A DNA stretch of 64,000 nt. It comes from Rhizobium sp. CF122. GTDB lineage: Bacteria; Pseudomonadota; Alphaproteobacteria; Rhizobiales; Rhizobiaceae. The stretch is taken from NCBI RefSeq assembly GCF_000282035.1, contig NZ_AKKA01000068.1, forward strand, positions 62,001 to 126,000, given 5' to 3'. This document shows positions 20,620-30,040 of this stretch, piece by piece. Under the pieces are notes generated by a model. The model did not search any database. It had not been told where the DNA came from and saw only the letters and a program-made list of their open reading frames with translations. Made by a program: the position numbers and the translations under genes. Positions within the stretch are counted from its first letter, which is position 1; the number at the start of each line of letters is the position of its first letter.

Positions 20620-22029
20620 ATGGCGACCGCAAGCGAAATTCTTAAGCAAATCAAGGAAAACGACGTCAAGTTCGTGGACCTGCGCTTCACCGATCCAAAG
20701 GGCAAGCTGCAGCATGTGACGATGGACGTCGTCTGTGTCGACGAGGACATGTTTGCTGATGGCGTCATGTTCGACGGCTCCTCGATCGCTGGCTGGAAGG
20801 CCATTAACGAATCCGACATGGTGCTGATGCCGGACCCGGAAACGGTTCATATGGACCCGTTCTTCGCGCAGTCCACCATGGTCATTCTTTGCGATATTCT
20901 CGACCCGGTTTCTGGCGAAGCCTATAACCGCGATCCGCGCGGCACTGCCAAGAAGGCTGAGGCTTACCTGAAAGCATCCGGCATCGGCGACACTGTCTTC
21001 GTTGGTCCGGAAGCAGAATTCTTCGTTTTCGACGACGTTCGCTACAAAGCTGATCCCTACAATACCGGCTTCAAGCTCGACTCCACGGAGCTGCCGTCTA
21101 ACGACGACACCGAATATGAGACCGGCAACCTTGGTCACCGTCCGCGTGTCAAGGGCGGCTACTTCCCGGTTCCGCCGATCGACAGCTGCCAGGACATGCG
21201 TTCGGAAATGCTGACGGTTTTGTCGGAAATGGGCGTCGTGGTCGAAAAGCATCACCATGAAGTGGCTGCTGCCCAGCACGAACTCGGCATCAAGTTCGAC
21301 ACGCTCGTCCGCAATGCCGATAAGATGCAGATTTACAAGTACGTCGTGCACCAGGTCGCCAACGCCTATGGCAAGACGGCGACCTTCATGCCGAAGCCGA
21401 TCTTCGGCGACAACGGATCGGGCATGCACGTGCATCAGTCGATCTGGAAGGGCGGCAAGCCGACCTTTGCGGGCGACGAATACGCAGGCCTGTCCGAAAC
21501 CTGCCTCTACTACATCGGCGGCATCATTAAGCACGCCAAGGCAATCAACGCTTTCACCAATCCGTCGACGAACTCCTACAAACGTCTCGTCCCGGGCTAT
21601 GAAGCACCGGTTCTGCTGGCCTACTCGGCCCGCAACCGTTCCGCTTCGTGCCGCATTCCGTTCGGCACCAACCCGAAGGCAAAGCGCGTCGAAGTGCGCT
21701 TCCCGGATCCGATGGCTAACCCCTACCTCGCCTTCGCTGCGATGTTGATGGCCGGCCTCGATGGCATCAAGAACAAGATCCATCCGGGCAAGGCCATGGA
21801 CAAGGACCTTTACGACCTGCCGCCGAAGGAGCTGAAGAAGATCCCGACGGTCTGCGGCTCGCTGCGCGAAGCGCTGGAAAGTCTCGACAAAGACCGCAAG
21901 TTCCTGACGGCCGGTGGTGTTTTCGATGATGACCAGATCGATTCCTTCATCGAGCTGAAGATGGCCGAAGTGATGCGCTTCGAGATGACGCCGCATCCGG
22001 TCGAGTACGACATGTACTACTCGGCTTGA
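20620..22029 (+). CDS. glnA: Glutamine synthetase type I
   Basis: A 469-residue dodecameric enzyme that makes glutamine from glutamate, ammonia and ATP. Signatures are [17 protein letters not shown] (N-terminal), the ATP-binding [16 protein letters not shown] and NRSASCRIP. Tyr398 in [12 protein letters not shown] is the adenylylation site. It is co-transcribed with glnB. A strong terminator follows at 22041. Confidence 0.98.
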   Translation: MATASEILKQIKENDVKFVDLRFTDPKGKLQHVTMDVVCVDEDMFADGVMFDGSSIAGWKAINESDMVLMPDPETVHMDPFFAQSTMVILCDILDPVSGEAYNRDPRGTAKKAEAYLKASGIGDTVFVGPEAEFFVFDDVRYKADPYNTGFKLDSTELPSNDDTEYETGNLGHRPRVKGGYFPVPPIDSCQDMRSEMLTVLSEMGVVVEKHHHEVAAAQHELGIKFDTLVRNADKMQIYKYVVHQVANAYGKTATFMPKPIFGDNGSGMHVHQSIWKGGKPTFAGDEYAGLSETCLYYIGGIIKHAKAINAFTNPSTNSYKRLVPGYEAPVLLAYSARNRSASCRIPFGTNPKAKRVEVRFPDPMANPYLAFAAMLMAGLDGIKNKIHPGKAMDKDLYDLPPKELKKIPTVCGSLREALESLDKDRKFLTAGGVFDDDQIDSFIELKMAEVMRFEMTPHPVEYDMYYSA

Positions 22030-22040
22030 TCATCAAGAAG

Positions 22041-22067
22041 CGAAGCCCCGGCTCGCTCGGGGCTTCG
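22041..22067 (+). terminator. Terminator of glnBA
   Basis: A 10-base stem, CGAAGCCCCG (22041-22050) with CGGGGCTTCG (22058-22067), and a 7-base loop, 12 bases beyond the glnA stop. The T tract is short. Confidence 0.75.
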
Positions 22068-22131
22068 TCTGTCGATGTCATGGCTGCCAAGAGGTGGATG
22101 TGACACTCATGTGACGAGATCTCGCACAAAT

Positions 22132-22168
22132 CTTGATTTGAGTGAGGCCAATCACCAAATCAGGTGAT
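22132..22168 (+). promoter_or_regulatory. Possible heat-shock (RpoH) promoter of hspQ with inverted repeat
   Basis: CTTGAT at 22132-22137 and CCAAAT at 22155-22160 with 17 bases between resemble alphaproteobacterial RpoH elements (CTTG...CC..AT), and the gene downstream is a heat-shock protein. The inverted repeat ATCACC-AAATCA-GGTGAT at 22151-22168 overlaps the presumed -10 and start point. The -10 match is imperfect. Confidence 0.4.
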
Positions 22169-22184
22169 GAAAGGAAGTCGTACC

Positions 22185-22514
22185 ATGAAAGAAAGAGTAG
22201 CTAAGTTTAGTATCGGTGAAGTGGTTCGGCACAAGGTATTTCCGTTTCGCGGCGTGATCTTCGATGTCGATCCGGAATTCGCGAATACGGAAGAATGGTG
22301 GAATTCCATTCCCGCCGAGGTGCGCCCCAGCAAGGATCAGCCCTTCTACCATCTGCTAGCCGAGAATGATGAAAACGAATACGTTGCCTACGTATCCGAG
22401 CAGAACCTGGTGAACGACGAGAGCGGCGTGCCGCTCCGCAATGAACAGGTCTATCAGATTTTCGATATGGCACCGACGGGGCAGTTCAAACCCAAGATGA
22501 ACTTCGCCCACTAA
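22185..22514 (+). CDS. hspQ: Heat shock protein HspQ
   Basis: A 109-residue protein of the HspQ/YccV family, a hemimethylated-DNA-binding-like beta barrel. Visible features are KFSIGEVVRHKVFPFRGVIFDVDPEF, PFYHLLAENDENEYVAYVSEQNLV and a C-terminal tail. In enterobacteria HspQ specifies and stimulates Lon proteolysis. The ATG at 22185 is preceded by AAGGAAG; an earlier in-frame ATG at 22164 overlaps the possible promoter repeat. It ends in a strong terminator. Confidence 0.92.
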   Translation: MKERVAKFSIGEVVRHKVFPFRGVIFDVDPEFANTEEWWNSIPAEVRPSKDQPFYHLLAENDENEYVAYVSEQNLVNDESGVPLRNEQVYQIFDMAPTGQFKPKMNFAH

Positions 22515-22533
22515 CGTCCTGTGCCATCTTTCA

Positions 22534-22558
22534 AAACCCCGCTCAACGCGGGGTTTTT
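22534..22558 (+). terminator. Terminator of hspQ
   Basis: AAAACCCCGC and GCGGGGTTTT form a 10-base stem with a 5-base loop and a T run, 20 bases past the hspQ stop. Confidence 0.88.
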
Positions 22559-22581
22559 CTTTGCCTGGATCATGCAACAAA

Positions 22582-22605
22582 AAAACCCGGCCAACGCCGG
22601 GTTTT
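22582..22605 (-). terminator. Terminator of the IalB-family gene
   Basis: AAAACCCGGC (22582-22591) and GCCGGGTTTT (22596-22605) form a 10-base stem with a 4-base loop. On the minus strand it is followed by a long T run. It faces the hspQ terminator. Confidence 0.88.
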
Positions 22606-22627
22606 CGTAAGGTCATACGGCTCAGAA

Positions 22628-23287
22628 TTACTGAGCCTTGGCAGCCTTCTGGGCTTCCTCGAGCTTCTTGCGCGCTTCGTCAGCCTTCTTCTGCATGCTG
22701 TCCTGCAGGCTCTTCTGGCTTTCGGCGAGCTTGGAAGCGGATACCGCTTCGCCATCGAATGCGCCGGTGAAGCCTTCGAGCGAAATCTTGATCGGATTCG
22801 GCGCGCGGCGGAAGTTGATCGAGGTCAGCACTAGATCGGTGCCCTTCTTCAGGCTGGCGACCATGGCGTCGGTCAGCGGGATCTGGGCGACGCAACGGTC
22901 AGGCATGCACATCAGGTAATCGATCTTCTGGGCCTTGCCGCCGTCGATCTGCATCGCGACGCCTGGCGGGATCAGACGGGCCGGCGGCACCGAAACCTGA
23001 AGGCTCTTGTTGTTAATCTTGCCGGAGACGCTGATGAGGCCGACGCCCGTAACGAGCTGGCCACCGCCTGCGAGAACGACGTTCTGGACGACACAGACGT
23101 CGTTGTCTTCCTGCTTGCTGCAGGTCTTGTACCAGCCGAGACGCGGGGCGCCGGCAGCCGTGGCGGGAGCGTCGGCGGAGGCCGCTGCATCCTGCGCGAA
23201 GGACGATACCGGAGCTGCTGCAGCACCAAGCATCACTGCCAGAACGGACAGGGCTGCCCGCGTTTTGTTTTCAGCCTTGAACATCAT
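22628..23287 (-). CDS. Invasion-associated locus B (IalB) family protein
   Basis: A 219-residue exported protein. Residues 1-31 are a signal peptide (cleavage after SSFAQD-type site). The middle is the IalB domain: GWYKTCSKQEDNDVCVVQN, a cysteine pair also seen at YLMCMPDRCVAQI, and a SINFRRAPNPIKISLEGF strand. Residues about 180-219 are an alanine/lysine-rich helix, likely a coiled coil (EARKKLEEAQKAAKAQ). In Bartonella IalB aids erythrocyte entry; in rhizobia the role is unknown, possibly envelope stability. It is divergent from the YejA-like gene. Confidence 0.9.
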   Translation of the reverse strand: MMFKAENKTRAALSVLAVMLGAAAAPVSSFAQDAAASADAPATAAGAPRLGWYKTCSKQEDNDVCVVQNVVLAGGGQLVTGVGLISVSGKINNKSLQVSVPPARLIPPGVAMQIDGGKAQKIDYLMCMPDRCVAQIPLTDAMVASLKKGTDLVLTSINFRRAPNPIKISLEGFTGAFDGEAVSASKLAESQKSLQDSMQKKADEARKKLEEAQKAAKAQ

Positions 23288-23555
23288 AACGAATTCCGTC
23301 TCCTGAAATCCCTTAGGGACGACAACGTGCCATCCTCACCAACAGGGTTGTTCGCACTCCACCTCTTAAAACAATGAGGCAAATGCATGACCCCCCGACT
23401 TCGGGTTCCCCTGTTACATTGCGTCGGGTCAGATATCCAGTATTTCTTTGACCTTTTCAGGGTCATCCGAAAGAATTCGGCGCGGATGGTGAATTGCGGT
23501 GGCTGCATGATAGTCTTGCGCCGAATCGTGCCGTTCCCCGGAAAGGACCTCAACG

Positions 23556-25361
23556 ATGCTCCGGATCGTTCTTCCTGTCATTTGCACCTTGGTTGGCAGT
23601 GCAGCTCTCGCCGAGCCGGTGCATGGCATCGCGATGCACGGCGCGCCGGCCCTGCCCGCCGATTTCAAGCATCTTCCCTACGCCAACCCCGATGTGAAAA
23701 AGGGCGGCAAGATCAGTTATGGCGTCGTTGGGACCTTCGACAGCCTCAATCCCTTCATCTTGAAAAGTATGCGCACGACGGCGCGCGGCATGTGGGATCC
23801 GGAATACGGGAACCTCGTCTTCGAAACGCTGATGCTTCGCTCGCGTGACGAACCCTTCACGCTCTACGGTCTGCTGGCGCAGTCCGTCGAATGGGATGAG
23901 GACCGCACTTACATCCAGTTCAATCTCAATCCGGCCGCCAAGTGGTCGGACGGCCAGCCGGTGACACCGGATGACGTGATTTTCACCTTCCATCTTTTGA
24001 AGGAAAAGGGCCGCGTGCCCTTCAGCACGCGACTGAATGCCGTCGACAAGATTGAGAAGGTCGGAGACCACAGTGTTCGCTTTACCTTCAACGACAAGGC
24101 CGATCGCGAATTCCCGCTGATTCTGGCCGGCTCGACGCCGATCCTGCCGAAACATGCCATAGATCCGGAGACATTCGATCGTTCGTCGCTCACGCCTCCC
24201 GTGGGGTCCGGCCCCTACAAGGTCAAATCACTGAAGCCCGGCGAAAGCATCACCTTCGAGCGCGATCCCAACTACTGGGGCAAGGACATTCCGGCAAAGG
24301 TCGGTCTCGACAACTACGATCAGATAACAGTCCAGTATTTTTTGCAGGACACGACCCTCTTTGAGTCCTTCAAGAAAGGCGACATCGACATCTACCCGGA
24401 CGGCAGTCCCGGCCATTGGGCAAGCGCCTACAACTTCCCGGCTGTCACTTCGGGCAACGTCGTCAAGGACACGTTCGAGCCGAAGCTGCCGAGCGGCATG
24501 TTCGGCTTCGTTTTCAACACTCGTCGGCCGGTCTTTGCGAACGCGAAGCTTCGCGAGGGGCTGTCGCTGATCTTCGATTTCGAATGGGCGAACAAGAACC
24601 TCTTCTCGAACGCCTATATCCGCACCCAGAGCTTCTGGCAGAACTCCGACCTGTCGAGCTTCGGAGTGCCGGCTGACGAACGCGAGCTGAAGCTTCTCGG
24701 GCCGATCAAGGATCGAATCGATCCGGCGATTCTTGACGGCACCTACAAACTTCCCGTGACCGATGGTTCGGGCCGCGATCGCAATGTCCTGAAACAAGCG
24801 GCGGCGCTCCTCAAGGAAGCAGGCTACACCATCAAGAATGGCAAGATGAGCGACGCTAACGGCCGTCCGCTTTCTTTCGAGATCATGACGCAGAACACCG
24901 ACCAGGAGAAGCTGGCGGTGTCCTATCAGCGCTCGCTGCAACTGCTCGGCATTGCCGCGACGATCCGCACGGTGGACGATTCCCAATATCAGAGCCGTAC
25001 TAGCAGTTTTGACTATGACGTGATCGTCAAGTCCTACACCTCATCCCTGTCTCCCGGCATCGAACAGCTGGGACGTTGGTCTTCAGCGGCCAAGGAGCGG
25101 GACGGCACCGACAACTTCGCCGGAGTTGCCGACCCTGACGTCGATACGCTGATCCAGCATATCCTCACCGCTCGCTCGGCAGAGGACTTTACCGCCGCGG
25201 TGCGTTCGCACGATCGCATGCTGTTATCGGGACACTATGTCTTGCCGCTTTATCACGTTGACAAGCAATGGGTGGCGCGCAGCAAGAGGATCGGTCATCC
25301 CGACATCGTGCCCCTCTACGGCTACCAGCTGCCAGCCTGGTGGGATCAGAGCGTCCAATAG
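23556..25361 (+). CDS. Extracellular solute-binding protein, peptide/YejA-like (SBP family 5)
   Basis: A 601-residue periplasmic binding protein with a signal peptide (residues 1-19, cleaved at ALAEP). Cluster-C landmarks are LPYANPDVKKGGKISYGVVG, WDPEYGNLVFETLM, WSDGQPVTPDDVIFTFHLL and GSGPYKVKSLKPGESITFERD. It is close to YejA, which binds peptides or microcin C for the YejABEF importer. No permease or ATPase gene lies next to it, so it is an orphan binding protein or serves a transporter encoded elsewhere. Confidence 0.92.
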   Translation: MLRIVLPVICTLVGSAALAEPVHGIAMHGAPALPADFKHLPYANPDVKKGGKISYGVVGTFDSLNPFILKSMRTTARGMWDPEYGNLVFETLMLRSRDEPFTLYGLLAQSVEWDEDRTYIQFNLNPAAKWSDGQPVTPDDVIFTFHLLKEKGRVPFSTRLNAVDKIEKVGDHSVRFTFNDKADREFPLILAGSTPILPKHAIDPETFDRSSLTPPVGSGPYKVKSLKPGESITFERDPNYWGKDIPAKVGLDNYDQITVQYFLQDTTLFESFKKGDIDIYPDGSPGHWASAYNFPAVTSGNVVKDTFEPKLPSGMFGFVFNTRRPVFANAKLREGLSLIFDFEWANKNLFSNAYIRTQSFWQNSDLSSFGVPADERELKLLGPIKDRIDPAILDGTYKLPVTDGSGRDRNVLKQAAALLKEAGYTIKNGKMSDANGRPLSFEIMTQNTDQEKLAVSYQRSLQLLGIAATIRTVDDSQYQSRTSSFDYDVIVKSYTSSLSPGIEQLGRWSSAAKERDGTDNFAGVADPDVDTLIQHILTARSAEDFTAAVRSHDRMLLSGHYVLPLYHVDKQWVARSKRIGHPDIVPLYGYQLPAWWDQSVQ

Positions 25362-25449
25362 ACGGTTCCCATTTCCTGCCTGGTTGAAGTCTTCGGCCAC
25401 AAGGCCTAGATGGCGGAAGGTTTCGATTTCAGGAAAAAGGGAAAAGCCC

Positions 25450-26121
25450 ATGGAACGCATTACCATCGACGTTGTCTCTGACGTCGTCTGCCCGTGGTGC
25501 TATCTCGGCAAGGCACGGTTGGAACTCGCGATTGCCGAAGTTCAGGACGAGGTCGGCGTCGACATTAACTGGCGCCCCTACCGCCTCAACCCCGACTATC
25601 CGCCGGAAGGCGTCGACCAGAAGAAGGCGCTCGAGCAGAAGCTTGGCGGTGCCGAGCGTGTCGCTCAAGGGCACAAGACGCTGAGTGAACTCGGTCGTGA
25701 GGTGGGGATCAAGTTCGACTTCGACGCGATCAAGATCGGTCCGAATACGCTGGATGCGCATCGTTTGATCCATTGGGCGATGGTTGAGGATCGAGAGAAG
25801 CAGGACCGTCTTGTCAATGCGCTCTTCAGAGCGAATTTCGAGGAAGGGCGCAATGTCGGCGACCATGCCGTCCTGCTCGATATCGCAGAGAAGGCCGGCA
25901 TGGACCGAGCCGTCGTCTCCTCCCTGCTGGCGTCCGATGCGGACAAGGATCTGGTGATCGCGGAGATCGAGGCCGCGCAGAAGATGGGGGTGAACGGCGT
26001 CCCGTTCTTCATCTTCGATCAGCAGTATGCCGTCAGCGGTGCGCAGACGCCTGATGTGTTGGCGGGCGCGCTTCGCGACATCGCCAAGGCGAAGGCCGAA
26101 GCGCGCGCAGGCATGAACTGA
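25450..26121 (+). CDS. FrnE-type DsbA-family oxidoreductase
   Basis: A 223-residue thioredoxin-fold protein with a large helical insertion. The CPWC active site is at residues 14-17 (DVVCPWCYLGKARLE), followed by INWRPYRLNPDYP and NTLDAHRLIHWA, hallmarks of the FrnE/2-hydroxychromene isomerase-like group. The cis-proline loop is NGVPFFIFDQQYAVSGAQ. No signal peptide, so it acts in the cytoplasm. It follows the binding-protein gene by 88 bases. Confidence 0.92.
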   Translation: MERITIDVVSDVVCPWCYLGKARLELAIAEVQDEVGVDINWRPYRLNPDYPPEGVDQKKALEQKLGGAERVAQGHKTLSELGREVGIKFDFDAIKIGPNTLDAHRLIHWAMVEDREKQDRLVNALFRANFEEGRNVGDHAVLLDIAEKAGMDRAVVSSLLASDADKDLVIAEIEAAQKMGVNGVPFFIFDQQYAVSGAQTPDVLAGALRDIAKAKAEARAGMN

Positions 26122-26127
26122 ACGTCC

Positions 26128-29100
26128 TTACGTCTTCGCCATTTCCGTGAGCTGCGTCATGATGACGGCTGCGCCCTGCAGCCTTTTTTCAGGCGTCGGC
26201 AGATCGCGCGTGAGGAACACGCTTTGGTCCGGTCGGATCTTCGCCATCGTTCCCTGCTTGGCGATATAGCCGACCAGGTTTGCAGGATTCGGAAACTCCT
26301 TGTTTCGGAACTGGATGACCACGCCCTTCGGACCTGCATCCAGCTTCTCGACGTTGGCGACGCGGCAGAGCGATTTCACATAGACGATCTTCAGGAGGTG
26401 TTGGACCTCGATCGGCATCGGGCCGAAGCGGTCGATCATCTCGGCGCCGAAGGCGTCGATTTCCTTCAGTTCCGTAATCTCCCCGAGGCGGCGATAGAGT
26501 GCCATGCGCAGGTGCAAATCGGGCACGTAGCCATCCGGGATCATGACCGACGTTCCGACCGAGATCTGCGGCGACCAGCCGCTATCCTGGATCTCATCCA
26601 CGCCCTTCACCTCGGCAACGGCCTCTTCCAGCATCTGCTGGTAAAGTTCGAAGCCGACTTCCTTGATATGGCCGGACTGCTCTTCGCCGAGCAGGTTGCC
26701 GGCGCCGCGAATATCGAGATCGTGGCTGGCAAGCTGGAAGCCGGCGCCCAGCGTATCGAGCGACTGCAGCACCTTGAGGCGACGTTCCGCCGTCGCCGTC
26801 AGCACCTTGTTGACCGGCAGCGTGAAGAGCGCAAAGGCGCGCACCTTGGAGCGCCCGACACGACCGCGAAGCTGATAGAGCTGCGCGAGGCCGAACATAT
26901 CGGCCCGGTGGACGATCAGCGTATTGGCAGTCGGCACGTCGAGGCCGGATTCCACGATCGTCGTTGATAGCAGTACGTCATAGCGGCCATCGTAAAAGGC
27001 ATTCATGATGTCCTCAAGTTCGCCGGCCGGCATCTGACCGTGCGCGACCGCGACCTTCAACTCCGGCACGTCAGACCGCAGGAACGCATGGACATCCTCC
27101 AGATCGGCGAGCCGCGGGCAGACATAGAAGCTTTGGCCGCCGCGATAATGCTCGCGCATCAGCGTTTCGCGGATGACAAGCGAATCGAACGGCGAAATGA
27201 AGGTACGAACAGCCATGCGGTCGACCGGCGGCGTCGTGATCAGCGACAGCTCGCGCACGCCAGTCATCGCAAGCTGCAGCGTGCGCGGGATCGGTGTTGC
27301 CGAAAGCGTCAGTACGTGGACGTCGCTCTTCAGCTCTTTCAGGCGCTCCTTGTGCTTGACGCCGAAATGCTGCTCTTCGTCGATGATCAGCAGCCCGAGA
27401 TTGGCAAACTTGATCCCGGCGCCGAGAAGCGCATGGGTGCCGACGACGATATCCGTCTTGCCCTCCGCGACTTCCTTCTTCGTCAACGCCAGTTCCTTTG
27501 ACCCGACGAGGCGCGAGGCCTGCTGGATGCGCACAGGCAAGCCGCGGAATCGCTCGGCGAAGGTCTTGAAGTGCTGGCGCGCCAGCAGCGTTGTCGGCAC
27601 GACGACAGCAACCTGAATGCCGTTCATCGCGGCCACGAAGGCGGCACGAAGCGCCACCTCCGTCTTGCCGAAGCCGACATCGCCGCAGACGAGACGATCC
27701 ATCGGTCGACCAGCCCCAAGGTCAGAGCGCACAGCCTCGATGGCGTTGTCCTGGTCTTCCGTTTCGTCATAGGGGAAGCGGGCGGCGAATTCGTCGTAGA
27801 GCCCTTCCGGTGTCGTCAACACTGGCGCATGGCGTGTCAGGCGTTCGGCGGCGATGCGGATCAGCGCGTCCGCCATGTCGAGCAGCCGTTTCTTGAGCTT
27901 GGCCTTGCGCATCTGCCATGCGCCGCCGCCGAGCTTGTCGAGCTGCGCTTCCGTCCCCTCGCCACCATAGCGTGACAGAAGATCGATGTTCTCGACCGGC
28001 AGGAACAGCTTCGCGTCATCTGCGTACTGCAGTTCGAGGCAGGCATGCGGTGCGCCGGCCGCTTCGATGGTCCGCAGGCCTACAAATCGACCAATACCAT
28101 GCTGCGCGTGGACGACGACCGAACCTTCGTCGAGCCCGGCAACCTCGGAGATGAAATCGGCAGCGCGTTTGCGCCGCTTCGAACGCCGCACCATGCGGTC
28201 GCCGAGGATGTCCTGCTCGCCGATGACGACGAGATTGCCGACTTCAAATCCGGATTCGAGACTGAGTACGCTGGCCGCCGCCTCGCCTTTGGCAAGGCTG
28301 TCCATCTCCTTCAGTGCGTCGATCGGCTTCACGCGCTCGAGCCCGTGCTCGTTCAGTACCTGCAGCAGACGCTCCAGTGAGCCTTCCGTCCAGGCGGTAA
28401 TCAGCACCTTCGCGCCGGATGAGCGCTTGTCGGCAATGTGCTTGACGACAGCGTCGAACACATTAATGCGTTCGGCATTGCCACCACCCTCAGCGTTAGA
28501 GCGTGCCCAACGCTCGCCCTGCCGGGCGTCGAGATTGACGACGCGACGCGCTTCCCCTTCATGCTCGTTGAAGGGTGAAATACGCATCGCATTGAACGCG
28601 TCGAGCGTGTTGGCGAAAGTCTTTCCGTCCAAGTAGAGTTGGCCGGGTGTCACGGGCTTGTAGGGTGTTCCTTGCGCCATCTGCCCCTTGCCGGGCTGTC
28701 CGGAATTCAGGCGGGCGTCATAATAGTCGAAGACAAGCTTGGAACGCTCCTCGGCAGCCTGGCGCACCGTGTGATCGGTGACCAGCCGAAAACCTTTGAG
28801 ATAGTCAAACACCGTCTCCAGCTTCTCGTAGAAAAGCGGCAGCCAATGCTCCATGCCGGGATAGCGTCGCCCCTCCGATATGGCGAGATAGAGCGCATCG
28901 TCGCGTGTCGCCGCGCCGAACGAGGAGAGGTAGCCCTTGCGGAAACGGCTGATGGTATCGGGTGTCAGGGTAACTTCGCTCATCGGGTTGAGGTCGAGTG
29001 AGCGGACCTGCCCTGTTGTGCGCTGGCTTGCCGGATCGAAGCTGCGGATGCTTTCCAGCGTGTCGCCGAAGAAGTCGAGGCGAACAGGTTCCTCGGAACC

Positions 29101-29634
29101 CGGCACGAAGACATCCAGAATGCCGCCACGCACCGCATATTCGCCAACCTCGCGCACCGTAGCGACGCGGTCGAAGCCGTTGCGTTCCAACCGCCCGGCG
29201 ATGTCGTCCATGCGCACGGTGTTTCCCGGACGTGCCGAGAAGGCGAGGCTCTCGATGATCTCCTGCGGGGCGACCTTCTGCAGCATTGCATTAACGGTCA
29301 CCAGCACGATCGCAGCGTGTGGCTTCTTGTGATGCGCGATCAGACCGCCCAGCGCCGCAAGACGGCGCGCAGATGTGTCGGCGCTCGGTGAAACGCGGTC
29401 GTAAGGAAGACAGTCCCAGGCCGGCAAGGTGAGGACCGGGGTCTCGGGGGCAACGAAGCCGAGCATCTGCTCCAGGTCCACCATCCGCTGGCCATCGGAA
29501 AGCACATAGGCGACCGGCTCGCCGGCGCGTGCCAGATTGGCCAGCAACAGAGCCTCCATACCTGTGGGCACGTTGCCGATCGTCAGCGGTTCGGCGACAA
29601 CTGACAGCTTCTTTGCGTCAAGACCTGGGATCAT
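26128..29634 (-). CDS. mfd: Transcription-repair coupling factor
   Basis: A 1168-residue translocase that removes RNA polymerase stalled at lesions and recruits UvrA. Domains: UvrB-like region at residues 1-350 (VLSDGQRMVDLEQMLGF, LPAWDCLPYDRVSPS), RNA-polymerase interaction domain near 490-560 (GSVVVHAQHGIGRF), helicase core with GDVGFGKTEVALRAAF and DEEQHFGVKHKERL, and TRG motif plus C-terminal domain after 950. The start at 29634 gives the conserved MIPGLDAKKLSVV and overlaps the sdhE stop as TAATG. A longer frame to 29736 runs through sdhE. Confidence 0.98.
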   Translation of the reverse strand: MIPGLDAKKLSVVAEPLTIGNVPTGMEALLLANLARAGEPVAYVLSDGQRMVDLEQMLGFVAPETPVLTLPAWDCLPYDRVSPSADTSARRLAALGGLIAHHKKPHAAIVLVTVNAMLQKVAPQEIIESLAFSARPGNTVRMDDIAGRLERNGFDRVATVREVGEYAVRGGILDVFVPGSEEPVRLDFFGDTLESIRSFDPASQRTTGQVRSLDLNPMSEVTLTPDTISRFRKGYLSSFGAATRDDALYLAISEGRRYPGMEHWLPLFYEKLETVFDYLKGFRLVTDHTVRQAAEERSKLVFDYYDARLNSGQPGKGQMAQGTPYKPVTPGQLYLDGKTFANTLDAFNAMRISPFNEHEGEARRVVNLDARQGERWARSNAEGGGNAERINVFDAVVKHIADKRSSGAKVLITAWTEGSLERLLQVLNEHGLERVKPIDALKEMDSLAKGEAAASVLSLESGFEVGNLVVIGEQDILGDRMVRRSKRRKRAADFISEVAGLDEGSVVVHAQHGIGRFVGLRTIEAAGAPHACLELQYADDAKLFLPVENIDLLSRYGGEGTEAQLDKLGGGAWQMRKAKLKKRLLDMADALIRIAAERLTRHAPVLTTPEGLYDEFAARFPYDETEDQDNAIEAVRSDLGAGRPMDRLVCGDVGFGKTEVALRAAFVAAMNGIQVAVVVPTTLLARQHFKTFAERFRGLPVRIQQASRLVGSKELALTKKEVAEGKTDIVVGTHALLGAGIKFANLGLLIIDEEQHFGVKHKERLKELKSDVHVLTLSATPIPRTLQLAMTGVRELSLITTPPVDRMAVRTFISPFDSLVIRETLMREHYRGGQSFYVCPRLADLEDVHAFLRSDVPELKVAVAHGQMPAGELEDIMNAFYDGRYDVLLSTTIVESGLDVPTANTLIVHRADMFGLAQLYQLRGRVGRSKVRAFALFTLPVNKVLTATAERRLKVLQSLDTLGAGFQLASHDLDIRGAGNLLGEEQSGHIKEVGFELYQQMLEEAVAEVKGVDEIQDSGWSPQISVGTSVMIPDGYVPDLHLRMALYRRLGEITELKEIDAFGAEMIDRFGPMPIEVQHLLKIVYVKSLCRVANVEKLDAGPKGVVIQFRNKEFPNPANLVGYIAKQGTMAKIRPDQSVFLTRDLPTPEKRLQGAAVIMTQLTEMAKT

Positions 29635-29948
29635 TAGGCGTACCTGGGCAGGGCGTCGGCTGGATACTCGAAATCTGGCTTGTAAGCGGCAAGGCGCGCG
29701 AACATCGGCGTCTGGAAACGCTCGGGCACCGGCCATGTTCCCATGATCCAGCGCACGAGATCGTTATCCTCTTCGGCCATGATGGTTTCGAACTCGTCGA
29801 GCTCGGTCTCCGACAGGGTGACGATCTCCTTCTCGGCGAACTGCCCGAAGACCAGATCCATCTCGCGGATACCGCGATGCCAGCAGCGAAAGAGAATTCG
29901 GCGGCGGCGCGGATCAAGATCGGCGCTCGAGAGTGACACACCCGTCAT
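29634..29948 (-). CDS. sdhE: Succinate dehydrogenase assembly factor 2 (FAD assembly factor SdhE)
   Basis: A 104-residue helical protein needed to attach FAD to succinate dehydrogenase flavoprotein. The signature is RRRRILFRCWHRGIREMDL, including the RGxxEMD segment, followed by the acidic helix LSETELDEFETIMAEEDNDLVRWI. The start at 29948 is preceded by GGAAGG. Its stop overlaps the mfd start by one base, so the two genes are translationally coupled. It is divergent from recG. Confidence 0.94.
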   Translation of the reverse strand: MTGVSLSSADLDPRRRRILFRCWHRGIREMDLVFGQFAEKEIVTLSETELDEFETIMAEEDNDLVRWIMGTWPVPERFQTPMFARLAAYKPDFEYPADALPRYA

Positions 29949-30040
29949 GGCATTACCTTCCTGTTGATGCGCCTCTATAGCCCCTCGAAAGCGGCTTGTC
30001 AGCCTTGCCAAGGCCGCATTGTTCATCGCATTTTGCCGCC

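Noticed and set aside
22030..22184. RNA thermometer before hspQ
   Set aside because: The inverted repeat at 22151-22168 does not cover the Shine-Dalgarno AAGGAAG, so it looks more like a promoter or operator element.
26128..29736. Extended start of Mfd at 29736
   Set aside because: The extra N-terminus lies within sdhE in another frame; the conserved start MIPGLD at 29634 overlaps the sdhE stop.
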